NCBI GenBank assembly: GCA_964474695.1
Contig: CAYYTK010000009.1
Location: 1-64,000 of the forward strand
Reading direction: 5' to 3'
DNA: 64,000 nt
Source: DAOUBP01 sp964474695
GTDB lineage: Bacteria > Chloroflexota > Anaerolineae > CG2-30-64-16
The position numbers and the translations under genes are program-made. The notes below the pieces were generated by a model. The model searched no databases. It was not told the origin of the DNA and was given only the letters and a program-made list of their open reading frames with translations. How positions within the stretch are numbered: the stretch's first letter is position 1; each line of letters opens with the position of its first letter. This document shows, piece by piece, positions 8,731 to 16,385 of this stretch.

Positions 8731-9921
8731 ATGCAAGCGTTGGAAGGAATTCGCATCATCGAAATGACGGAGGCGCTGGCCGGGCCATTTTGTGCCATGA
8801 TGCTGGGCGACCTGGGGGCTGAGGTCATCAAGATCGAGCGCCCCGGCGCAGGCGACATGACGCGCGGCTGGGCGCCCCCCTATGTGAAAGAAGAAAGCGC
8901 CTACTTCATGAGCGTCAACCGCAACAAGCGCGGCATCACGCTGAACCTGAAGGATCCTGAGGCGCAAGCCGTCCTCCACCGCCTGATCGCCGGGGCCGAT
9001 ATCTTCATGGTCAACCAGCCCAGCCTGGAATCGCTGCGCCGGCTGTGCGCCGACCCGGAGACCCTGCGCGGCATCAACCCCCGTTTGATCTATTGCCTCA
9101 TCAGCGGCTTCGGCATGACCGGGCCGGAGGCGGGGCAGGGCGGCTACGATGTGGTGGCCCAGGGGCGGGCGGGACTGATGGCGCAAACCGGCGAGCCGGA
9201 GATGGGGCCCATCCGCTTCCCGATCCCACTCGCCGACGCCACGTGCAGCCTGTACTGCATGATCGGCCTTCTATCGGCGCTCGTAGCCCGTGAACGCACA
9301 GGGCAGGGTCAGGTGCTGGATGTCGCGCTGCTTGACAGCCAGCTCGCCTGGATGACGCACATGGCGGGCGCGTACTTTGCCACGGGCGAACGTCCTCGGA
9401 AGCTGGGCAACGCCCACGCCACCATCGTGCCCTATCAGCCGTTCCGCGCGCGCGACAAATACCTGATCGTCGCGGTCGGCACCGAGCGGCTCTGGGCGCG
9501 GTTCTGCCAGGCGCTCGACATCGTTGACACCGTTGGCGCCGATCCCCGTTTTGCTACCAACCCGGATCGCATCCGCAACCGCGGTGCACTCATTCCGCTG
9601 TTAGAGCAGGTGTTCGCTACCCAAGATGCGGCCTTCTGGCTGGCGAGATTGCGCGCAGCCGACATCCCCTGCGGCCCCATCAACGAAGTGGACGAGGCGC
9701 TCAACGATCCCCAGATCATCGCGCGGGGGATGATCGTGGAACAATTGCATCCGACCGTCGGCCCGGTGCGCTCGGTGGGCAACCCGGTGCACCTGAGCGA
9801 TACGCCCGTCAGCTACCGGCTGCCATCGCCGATGCTGGGACAGCACACCGGAGAGATCCTGGCCGGGCTGGGCTACACCCAGGAACAGATCGATCAGTTC
9901 ACAGCCCAAGGGGTGATCTGA
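8731..9921 (+). CDS. CaiB/BaiF class III acyl-CoA transferase
   Basis: 396 residues, full length for the family. It begins QALEGIRIIEMTEALAGPF and continues with LGAEVIKIERPG and the NRNKRGITLNL segment typical of class III CoA-transferases, which move CoA between carboxylic acids through an enzyme-bound anhydride. The catalytic Asp falls at residue 169 (PLADATCSL), the same number as in formyl-CoA transferase. GAGGTGAG lies before the ATG, 4 nt after the MFS stop. Class III families differ in acid substrate (oxalate/formate, carnitine, succinate, benzylsuccinate), so the acyl group is unknown. The strong promoter downstream at 9952 suggests it ends this transcription unit. Confidence 0.87.
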   Translation: MQALEGIRIIEMTEALAGPFCAMMLGDLGAEVIKIERPGAGDMTRGWAPPYVKEESAYFMSVNRNKRGITLNLKDPEAQAVLHRLIAGADIFMVNQPSLESLRRLCADPETLRGINPRLIYCLISGFGMTGPEAGQGGYDVVAQGRAGLMAQTGEPEMGPIRFPIPLADATCSLYCMIGLLSALVARERTGQGQVLDVALLDSQLAWMTHMAGAYFATGERPRKLGNAHATIVPYQPFRARDKYLIVAVGTERLWARFCQALDIVDTVGADPRFATNPDRIRNRGALIPLLEQVFATQDAAFWLARLRAADIPCGPINEVDEALNDPQIIARGMIVEQLHPTVGPVRSVGNPVHLSDTPVSYRLPSPMLGQHTGEILAGLGYTQEQIDQFTAQGVI

Positions 9922-9951
9922 CCGCCCTGCGGACGGCGCTCCGAAAATGAA

Positions 9952-9980
9952 TTGACACGGTCGCGCGACGATGCTATACT
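9952..9980 (+). promoter_or_regulatory. Sigma-70-type promoter for the fdrA-DUF1116 unit
   Basis: TTGACA at 9952-9957 and TATACT at 9975-9980 with an exact 17-nt spacer, 100 nt before the fdrA start. This is the clearest promoter in the catabolic island. Confidence 0.8.
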
Positions 9981-10079
9981 GCCGCGCGTTGGAAGTCTCA
10001 GGGTTGCTACACGTTTGCTCCGCGCCTGTCTGCAATCAGTTCTACTGGACTGATTTGAAGTCTATCGATCGGAGTCAGC

Positions 10080-11885
10080 ATGACGATTGCCAAAGCTGAG
10101 GTACGGCGTAGTGCCTACTACGACTCCATAGTTCTCATGCAACTGCGCGCCTCCCTCGCCGCGCTCCCCAATGTCATCGATGCCGGGGTCGTGATGGGCA
10201 CGCCCGCCAACCTGGAGCTGTTGGCCCAGAGCGGCCTGCTGCCGCCGGAGACCCCGGAAGCCAGGCCCGACGATCTGATCATCACCATCAGCGCCCGCGA
10301 TGAGGCATCGGCCAGCGCGGCTCTGGCCCAGGTCGATGCGCTGCTCACCCGGCGCCGTTCCACCCTCCAGCAAGATTACCGGCCGCAAAGCCTGGAAACC
10401 GCCGCGTCCCTGCTTCCCGAAGCCTCATGGGTATTGATCTCCGTCGCCGGCCGCTACGCGGCCGGGGTCGCTCGCACCGCGCTGGGCCTGGGCAAGCACG
10501 TCTTCCTGTTCAGCGACAACATAGCGATCGAGGACGAGATAGCGCTGAAGGAGCTGGCAGCGGCCCGCGGCTTGCTGGTGATGGGCCCGGATTGCGGGAC
10601 CGCCATCATCAACGGGATCGGCCTGGGCTTCGCCAACAAAGTGCGCCGCGGGAGCATCGGCGTGGTGGCCGCGGCCGGCACGGGCTTGCAGCAGGTCACA
10701 GCGCGCATCCACCAGTTGGGCGGCGGCGTCGCCCACGGCATCGGCACCGGCGGCCGCGATCTCACGGAACAGGTCGGCGCGGTCACCTTCCGCCAGGCCA
10801 TTGATCTGCTGGCGCGCGACCCGGAAACGCAGGTCATCACCCTGGTGTCCAAGCCGCCCGCGCCCAAGGTCGCCGATGAGGTGCTGGCGTTGGCCCGCCA
10901 GGCCTCGAAGCCGGTGGTGGTGAATTTCATCGGCCGCGCCGCGTCAGCTCGCCAGATCGACAATCTCACCTTTGCATCCGGGCTGGACGACGCGGCGCGA
11001 TTGGCTGTTGGCCTCACCCTCCTACCCCCCTCTCCTGACAGCAATTCTTCGACTGCGCTGCGGTCGATGCTTGCATCGCGCGCTCAGGATACGATTGTCA
11101 GGAGAGGGGGGATTGAAGAGGTGAGGTTTGCGTCCGGGCAGCGCTATCTGCGCGGCCTGTTTTCCGGCGGCACACTGGCCTACGAAGCGCAGTACTTGCT
11201 CCAGGATTACCTGCCCCGCGTGTGGGCCAACGCACCGCTCAAGAAGGAAAACCGGATCCCGAACGCATTGACCAGCCAGGAACACACGATCATCGACCTG
11301 GGCGAGGACGAGTTCACCGTCGGCCGGCTGCACCCAATGATGGACAACGAGCTGCGCATCCGCCGACTGGAGCAGGAAGCCGCAGATCCGGAGACCGCGG
11401 TGATCCTGGTGGACGTAGTGCTCGGCTACGGGTCGCACCCCGACCCGGCCGGCGAGCTAGCCCCCGCCATCGCCGGGGCCAAGGCCGCGGCCGAGGCGGC
11501 CGGCCGCCACCTGGAGGTCGTCGCCGTGGTCACGGGCACCGACGAAGATCCGCAAGGTTTAGCCGGGCAGATCGAAGGGTTGCGAGCCGCAGGCGCATGG
11601 GTTGATACGAATAACGAGGCGGCAGTGCGTCACGCCGGCGAACTGGTGCGCGGCCTCAATCCCCAAACCGCCGCCGGCAAGTCGCAGCCAATCACACCCG
11701 TCGACCTCGCGACGCTGCAAAGGCCGCTTGCGGCCATCAACGTCGGCCTGGAATCATTCGCCGAGACCCTGATCGCGCAGGGGAGCCAGGCCATTCAGGT
11801 GAACTGGCGGCCGCCCGCCGGGGGCAACGAGAAGCTCGCCGCAATCCTCGCGCGCATGAAAGGGGCCGGCAGGCCGTCATCCTGA
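10080..11885 (+). CDS. fdrA: FdrA family protein (succinyl-CoA synthetase-like fold), with in-frame repeat insertion
   Basis: 601 residues of the FdrA family, which share the CoA-ligase fold of succinyl-CoA synthetase. Motifs include the Rossmann-type VVAAAGTGLQQVTARIHQLG, GPDCGTAIINGIGLGFANK, and the C-terminal DVVLGYGSHPDPAG. In E. coli, FdrA with a DUF1116 protein and a DUF2877 protein forms the oxamate carbamoyltransferase of allantoin fermentation (AllFGH). Here the DUF1116 partner follows at once, but no DUF2877 gene or carbamate kinase is in the window. Residues about 312-349 (SPDSNSSTALRSMLASRAQD core) come from a palindromic repeat at 11012-11126 inserted in frame, absent from the conserved family core as far as I can judge. 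Transcribed from the promoter at 9952. Confidence 0.85.
   Translation: MTIAKAEVRRSAYYDSIVLMQLRASLAALPNVIDAGVVMGTPANLELLAQSGLLPPETPEARPDDLIITISARDEASASAALAQVDALLTRRRSTLQQDYRPQSLETAASLLPEASWVLISVAGRYAAGVARTALGLGKHVFLFSDNIAIEDEIALKELAAARGLLVMGPDCGTAIINGIGLGFANKVRRGSIGVVAAAGTGLQQVTARIHQLGGGVAHGIGTGGRDLTEQVGAVTFRQAIDLLARDPETQVITLVSKPPAPKVADEVLALARQASKPVVVNFIGRAASARQIDNLTFASGLDDAARLAVGLTLLPPSPDSNSSTALRSMLASRAQDTIVRRGGIEEVRFASGQRYLRGLFSGGTLAYEAQYLLQDYLPRVWANAPLKKENRIPNALTSQEHTIIDLGEDEFTVGRLHPMMDNELRIRRLEQEAADPETAVILVDVVLGYGSHPDPAGELAPAIAGAKAAAEAAGRHLEVVAVVTGTDEDPQGLAGQIEGLRAAGAWVDTNNEAAVRHAGELVRGLNPQTAAGKSQPITPVDLATLQRPLAAINVGLESFAETLIAQGSQAIQVNWRPPAGGNEKLAAILARMKGAGRPSS
11012..11126. repeat. Composite nested palindromic repeat inside fdrA
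   Basis: Outer arms CCTCACC (11012) and GGTGAGG (11120-11126); inner arms CCCCCTCTCCTGACA and TGTCAGGAGAGGGGG. The centre carries a CTTCGACTGCGCTG...CGCTCAGG core of the same family as the repeats at 24845 and 51611, so one repeat family seems to have landed inside another. Confidence 0.7.
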
Positions 11886-11902
11886 ACGGAGTGAAGATCT
11901 CT

Positions 11903-13156
11903 ATGATAGACATCGAACAGGCCAACCGCACAAGCGTTGAGCGAATGATGGCGTCCAGGCCAGCGCTGATCGGGTTAGGCCGGGCGCGCGATGTGATCCC
12001 CGGGATGCGCGAGAACCTGCTGCTGCACGCGGGCCCACCGATCACCTGGAAGCGCATGGCCGGCCCGATGAAAGGCGCGGCCGTGGGCGCGCTGATCTTC
12101 GAAGGCAAAGCCGAAAGCTGGGACGAGGCGGAGGCGCTGATCACCTCGGGCGCGATCGATTTCGAGCCGTGTCACCATCACTCGGCAGCCGGCCCGATGG
12201 CAGGCCTGATCTCGCCCTCGATGATGGTCTACATCGTCGAAGACCAGGCCGATGGCCACGGCGGGACGCGCGCCTTCTCGGGCATCAACGAGGGCCGCGG
12301 CAAGGTGCTGCGGATGGGCGCGTACAGCGGGGACGTGCTGCAGCGCCTGCAGTGGCTGAACGAGGTGATGGCGCCTGTGCTGGATGCTGCGATCCGTCTG
12401 AGCGGCGGCGTCGACATGCGCGCGCTGCTGGCGCAGTCGCTGCACATGGGTGATGACGGCCACAACCGGATGCAGGCCGGCGCGCTGCTCTTCCTCAAGA
12501 GTTTGGACCCATTCATCGTCAAGGTCGCACCCACCCCCGATATCGCATCCGATATCCTGCGGCTGATCGGCGATAACCCGTTGGCGGTGCTGAACCCGGG
12601 CATGGCCGCGTGCAAGCTGATGACGCTGGCCGGCCACGGCATCCCGGGCAGCACCATCGTCACCACCATGGCCCGCAACGGCACGGATTTCGGCATCCGC
12701 GTCAGCGGCCTGGGCGACCGCTGGTTCATCGGCCCGGCCGGCAAAGTGAAGGCGCTGTACTTCCCCGGGTTCACCGAAGCCGACGCCAACCCGGACATCG
12801 GTGACAGCACCATCACCGAGACGGCGGGCATCGGTGGGTTTGCGATGGCCTCGGCGCCCGCCATCGTCCAGTTCACCGGCGGCTCAGCGCGCGACGCGAT
12901 CAACACCACGCTCGACATGTACGAAATCACCTATGCCGAGCACAGGTTCTTCACGATGCCCCCCCTGGACTTCCGCGGCACGCCGACCGGCATCGATATC
13001 CGCAAGGTGGTGGAGAAGGGCATTCCCCCGCGGGTCAACACCGGCGTGGCACACAAGGATCCGGGCATCGGCCAGGTCGGCGGCGGCATCGTGACCGCGC
13101 CGATGAACGTGTTCGAGGACGCGTTGGTGGCCTTCGCGGAGGAGTACGGCTACTAG
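11903..13156 (+). CDS. DUF1116 protein (YlbE/AllG-like), FdrA partner
   Basis: 417 residues. DUF1116 signatures include HAGPPITWKRMAGPMKGA, the CHHHSAAGPMAG segment and MGDDGHNRMQAGALLF. Members of this family (E. coli YlbE/AllG) work with FdrA and a DUF2877 protein as oxamate carbamoyltransferase. The start is taken at ATG 11903, with GGAG 11 nt upstream; a GTG at 11891 is in frame but lacks a site. It sits 17 nt behind fdrA and shares its promoter. Without a DUF2877 partner or carbamate kinase here, the reaction may differ or the missing parts may lie elsewhere. Confidence 0.85.
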   Translation: MIDIEQANRTSVERMMASRPALIGLGRARDVIPGMRENLLLHAGPPITWKRMAGPMKGAAVGALIFEGKAESWDEAEALITSGAIDFEPCHHHSAAGPMAGLISPSMMVYIVEDQADGHGGTRAFSGINEGRGKVLRMGAYSGDVLQRLQWLNEVMAPVLDAAIRLSGGVDMRALLAQSLHMGDDGHNRMQAGALLFLKSLDPFIVKVAPTPDIASDILRLIGDNPLAVLNPGMAACKLMTLAGHGIPGSTIVTTMARNGTDFGIRVSGLGDRWFIGPAGKVKALYFPGFTEADANPDIGDSTITETAGIGGFAMASAPAIVQFTGGSARDAINTTLDMYEITYAEHRFFTMPPLDFRGTPTGIDIRKVVEKGIPPRVNTGVAHKDPGIGQVGGGIVTAPMNVFEDALVAFAEEYGY

Positions 13157-13253
13157 AAAAACACTCACTGTCGAGTCCAGGTCAGCGCCAGACCACAGCG
13201 CGAGCGTTGGCTTAACGATATGTAAGCGTAGAGCAGGCGCCCGTAACCTATGT

Positions 13254-13361
13254 TATGATGACACGTCAAGATAGCCAGATCATCCTGCTGTCTTGGCGTG
13301 CGAACGGAGGTGACTGCCCTAAAACAACCTATCCGGCTCGACGTATATTTGTCGGTTTTTT
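13254..13361 (+). promoter_or_regulatory. Structured leader of the nucleobase permease gene (candidate attenuator)
   Basis: The 241-nt gap before the permease holds a TATGAT (13254-13259, no good -35). A 14-bp hairpin with two G-U pairs and an 11-nt loop follows (arms 13262-13275 and 13287-13300). Further on, a small CGAC/GTCG hairpin (13339-13354) runs directly into six T (13356-13361). The order, stable stem then weak stem plus U-run, resembles attenuation leaders, but I could not match a known riboswitch consensus. Confidence 0.35.
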
Positions 13362-13397
13362 ATCCTACCCATTCATAGCGAAAAGGAGTAATCCAAG

Positions 13398-14867
13398 ATG
13401 GCAGTCGAAACCAAACGAGGCGTCTTGGGCTATATGCCCGACGACACACCCCCCATCGGCGCTACGCTGAGTCTCGGTTTCCAGCAGGTGCTGACTATGT
13501 TCCCGGCAACGGTCCTGGTTGCGCTCCTCACTCACTTCGATATTGGCGTGACCCTTCTGACCTCAGGCCTCGGCACTATTATTGCTCTGCTCGTCACTAA
13601 GCGCCGTATCCCGCTCTACTACGGCTCCAGCTTCAGCTATATCGCAATCGTTGGTGCTGTGGTAGCTCAATACGGCGGGGATTGCGTTAAAACTTTCGGC
13701 GCCTACTGCGCCGAGGGTGTGCAGATTGCCCAACTTGGCATTCTTGGTACTGCAGTGGTCGAAATTGTATTCGGTCTGCTTATCATGCGATCCGGTAAGG
13801 CAGCCCTCGACAGAATCCTGCCTCCTATCATCACCGGCAGCGTTGCAATCGTCATCGGCATCGCACTAGCCTTCGAGGCTATCAAAAACGCAGCAGGAGC
13901 CAATATCCTGGGCACCCCGGAATGGACCCAAACAGCCTTGACTACCCCGTATATCTACTGGCTCGTGGCTGCAATCACCCTGCTGGCCACAGTGCTCTAC
14001 TCAGTTTATCTGCAAGGCAAGGGCCTCATCGGCATGCTGCCTATCCTGCTGGGCGCAGTCACTGGCTACATCTTCTCCTTGCTGTTCGATCTCCTGCACC
14101 TGGTTCCCGATGGATTGCCGCCTTTGGTGGATTTCAGTAAAGTTAGTACCGCGCTATGGTTCCGCGTACCGCCTATCACCTTCCCTGCAGTGACAGATGG
14201 ACGGGCCTGGGGCGCCTTCATCAGCGTTGCGCTCATCGCTATTGCCACCATCCCCGAATCCACAGCGCATCTTTATCAGATGAGCCTCTACATCGATCAA
14301 TTGGCCAAGGACCTGGGTCGCAAGCCAAAATCCATTAAGAATCTGATCGGGCTAAACCTCATCGCCGATGGTTCGGATGATGTCGTTGCTGGACTCCTTG
14401 GCGGCTGCGCAGGCACCAACTACGGCGAAAACAATTCACTGATGGCGATCACTCGCAATTACTCTGTGGCTGTCCTCATGGCAGCCGGGGGCATGGCGAT
14501 TGTCCTCGGTTTCATTGGTAAGCTCGCAGAGGTGGTCCGAACAATCCCTCAGCCGGTAGTGGGCGGCCTGTCCATCTACTTGTTTGGCGTCATCGGTAAG
14601 CAGGGCGTCGCGCTCATTCAGAGCGAGCGCGTCAACCTGTTCGATCCGAAGAACCTGGCCATTGGCGCGATCACCCTGGTGCTGGGCATCGGTGGAAGCA
14701 TCGGCTTGCCAAACGGTTTCTTCCCGTTCAAAATACCGTGGGTCTTTCCTAACGGCATCCCGGCGATCGTGTTCGCAGCCATCGTCGGCATCCTGCTCAA
14801 CCTGATCTTCGTCCTTCTGCCGCCGTCGAAGTTCGGCGTCCAGGAACGAAGCAATATCGAGTTCTAG
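13398..14867 (+). CDS. NCS2 family nucleobase permease (uracil-type signature)
   Basis: 489 residues with about 12-14 hydrophobic segments. It is a proton-coupled nucleobase transporter of the NCS2/NAT family in the inner membrane. The diagnostic segment GGCAGTNYGENNSLMAIT followed by RNYS matches the GEN-x3-MAIT pattern of uracil permeases (UraA/PyrP) rather than the QNNG-type motif of xanthine/urate permeases. AAGGAG sits 9 nt before the ATG. It stands alone behind a structured leader and ahead of the molybdenum hydroxylase genes. Codon use (more GCT, CTC and ATT) looks slightly softer than that of its neighbours, a weak hint of separate origin. Uracil is the best guess; xanthine cannot be excluded. 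Confidence 0.85.
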   Translation: MAVETKRGVLGYMPDDTPPIGATLSLGFQQVLTMFPATVLVALLTHFDIGVTLLTSGLGTIIALLVTKRRIPLYYGSSFSYIAIVGAVVAQYGGDCVKTFGAYCAEGVQIAQLGILGTAVVEIVFGLLIMRSGKAALDRILPPIITGSVAIVIGIALAFEAIKNAAGANILGTPEWTQTALTTPYIYWLVAAITLLATVLYSVYLQGKGLIGMLPILLGAVTGYIFSLLFDLLHLVPDGLPPLVDFSKVSTALWFRVPPITFPAVTDGRAWGAFISVALIAIATIPESTAHLYQMSLYIDQLAKDLGRKPKSIKNLIGLNLIADGSDDVVAGLLGGCAGTNYGENNSLMAITRNYSVAVLMAAGGMAIVLGFIGKLAEVVRTIPQPVVGGLSIYLFGVIGKQGVALIQSERVNLFDPKNLAIGAITLVLGIGGSIGLPNGFFPFKIPWVFPNGIPAIVFAAIVGILLNLIFVLLPPSKFGVQERSNIEF

Positions 14868-14880
14868 GCGCCGGTAGAAC

Positions 14881-14935
14881 GGTAAATTGGTAGATTGGTG
14901 GTGCTTAGTCCAATCTACCAATCTACCAATTTACC
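14881..14935. repeat. Palindromic octamer repeat (CCAATCTA units)
   Basis: GGTAAATTGGTAGATTGG (14881-14898) is mirrored by CCAATCTACCAATCTACC plus AATTTACC (14910-14935), 11 nt apart. It is built from 8-nt CCAATCTA units and lies just upstream of the FAD-subunit gene. Confidence 0.7.
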
Positions 14936-14958
14936 AAGAATATACGGAGGACGCAACG

Positions 14959-15849
14959 TTGCAACCCTTCGACTACATCATTCCCAAGGATCACGCCGAG
15001 GCCAGCGCGCTGCTGGCGGCCGGGGGCGGCGTGACGAGGCCTTTGCTGGGCGGCACCGATCTGTTGATCCGGGCGCGCGGCGGGTTCGTGAAACCGCAGC
15101 GGGTCGTGGATCTCAAGCCCCTGCCCGGCATGCGGGAGATCAACCGCAGCGCAGACGGCTGGCTGATCATCGGCGCCGCGTGCACCATGAACCAGGTCGC
15201 CGCGCATCCGCTCGTACAAGAGCACTACGATCTGCTGGCGCAAGCCTGCAACGCGGTCGCCTCGTACCAGCTTCGCAATCGAGCCACCATCGGCGGCAAC
15301 TGCTGCAACGCCAGCCCGGCGGCCGACACCGCACCGGCGCTCTACTGCCTGGACGCAGTTGCCGAGGCCTACGGCCCCAACGGTTCACGGCGCATCCCCA
15401 TCATGCAATTCTTCGCCGGGCCGGGCCGCACCGCGCTCCAGCCGGGCGAGTTCTTGACCGCCATCCACCTGCCCCCAACGCCGGCCGGCGCCCGAGGCGC
15501 GTTCAACAAACTCGGTCGCACCAGGCTGGGCGACATCTCCACCGTCAGCGTCGCGGTGTGGGTGGATTTCGCGCTCGAAGAGCCGAAGGCCATACGCAAT
15601 ACGCAATACGCAATACGCAATGTCCGCATCGCCCTGGGTGCAGTGGGGCCGACGCCGCTCCGAGCGCCAGAGGCCGAGGCCGCGCTCGCCGCGGATGCCA
15701 CGCCAGCAGGCGTGCGCCGCGCCGCCGAGTTGGCCGCTGCGGCTGCCCGACCGATCACCGATATCCGCGCCAGCGCAGACTATCGCCGGGCGATGGTGGC
15801 CGTATTGACCCGCCGCGGCATCGAGGCGGTGTTGGGAGGCGCCGTATGA
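14959..15849 (+). CDS. Molybdenum hydroxylase FAD-binding (M) subunit, xanthine dehydrogenase family
   Basis: 296 residues. It is the FAD subunit of a three-chain xanthine dehydrogenase-family enzyme, carrying electrons from the Fe-S subunit to the acceptor. FAD-binding signatures: LLGGTDLLIRARGG near the N-terminus, RNRATIGGNCCNASPAAD (about 111-128) and LGRTRLGDISTVSVAV. The start is a TTG at 14959, with GGAGG 8 nt upstream; this places the conserved FDYIIPKDHAEA segment at the N-terminus, whereas the ATG at 14887 lies inside a repeat. Residues about 212-221 (IRNTQYAIRN) are encoded by four ACGCAAT heptamers. The stop overlaps the next start (ATGA), giving subunit order M-S-L. Confidence 0.88.
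   Translation: MQPFDYIIPKDHAEASALLAAGGGVTRPLLGGTDLLIRARGGFVKPQRVVDLKPLPGMREINRSADGWLIIGAACTMNQVAAHPLVQEHYDLLAQACNAVASYQLRNRATIGGNCCNASPAADTAPALYCLDAVAEAYGPNGSRRIPIMQFFAGPGRTALQPGEFLTAIHLPPTPAGARGAFNKLGRTRLGDISTVSVAVWVDFALEEPKAIRNTQYAIRNVRIALGAVGPTPLRAPEAEAALAADATPAGVRRAAELAAAAARPITDIRASADYRRAMVAVLTRRGIEAVLGGAV
15594..15621. repeat. Heptanucleotide tandem repeat (ACGCAAT)4 inside FAD-subunit gene
   Basis: Four perfect ACGCAAT units. Three units (21 nt) encode seven residues, so the peptide reads IRNTQYA. The same heptamer family is expanded inside the radical SAM gene at 60944. Confidence 0.85.
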
Positions 15850-16385
15850 ACCACACCATCCATCTCACTGTCAACGGCGAGCCCTACACCCTGAATGTGG
15901 CCTCACACCACACCCTGCTGCAGGTGCTGCGCGAGCAACTGGTCCTCACCGGCACCAAGAACGGCTGTGAGGCCGGCGAATGCGGCGCGTGCGCCGTACT
16001 CATCAAGTGGCCGGGCGCGGATCATGCGGAGCCGGTCAATTCGTGCATGGTGCTGGCCCCGGAAGCTGACGGCGCGACGATCGTCACCATCGAAGGCCTG
16101 GCCCACGACAGCCAGCTCGACCCGCTGCAAGAGGCCTTCATCGCCACCGGCGCCACCCAGTGCGGCTTCTGCACGCCGGGCATCCTGGTCAATGCCCGGG
16201 CGCTGCTGGACCGCAACCCGGATCCGACGGAAGCGGAGATTCGCGAGGCGCTGGTGGGCAACCTCTGCCGCTGCACCGGCTACGTCCGCATCATCGACGC
16301 GATCGAGCTGGCAGCACGCTCGACAGACAAACCGGGTTTCTCGGAGAAACCCGGTTTGTCTGCCGAGAAGGAGGCGGTGCGATGA
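15846..16385 (+). CDS. Molybdenum hydroxylase [2Fe-2S] (S) subunit
   Basis: 179 residues. It is the small Fe-S subunit of the xanthine dehydrogenase-family enzyme, with two [2Fe-2S] clusters: the plant-type cluster in NGCEAGECGACAVL and the helical-domain cluster in QCGFCTPGI plus LCRCTGY. It overlaps both neighbours by 4 nt (ATGA at 15846 and 16382), typical of a co-translated complex. The last 20 residues or so are not family-like: they contain DKPGFSEKPGL, encoded by a perfect 19-bp-arm palindrome at 16324-16362, which extends the C-terminus after the usual end of the domain. Confidence 0.9.
   Translation: MNHTIHLTVNGEPYTLNVASHHTLLQVLREQLVLTGTKNGCEAGECGACAVLIKWPGADHAEPVNSCMVLAPEADGATIVTIEGLAHDSQLDPLQEAFIATGATQCGFCTPGILVNARALLDRNPDPTEAEIREALVGNLCRCTGYVRIIDAIELAARSTDKPGFSEKPGLSAEKEAVR
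16324..16362. repeat. KPGFSEKPG palindromic element, copy 1 (S-subunit gene)
   Basis: Perfect inverted repeat, 19-nt arms around one G. The 33-nt core with arms ACAAACCGGGTTTCTC is identical to copy 2 at 17684. Confidence 0.92.

Noticed and set aside
13254..13397. Classical purine riboswitch before the permease
   Set aside because: The conserved core and the paired loops of the guanine/adenine class could not be found.
14895..15845. N-terminal extension of the Fe-S subunit frame
   Set aside because: The frame is open through the FAD-subunit gene, but the ATG at 15846 (ATGA overlap) starts the ferredoxin-like domain exactly.
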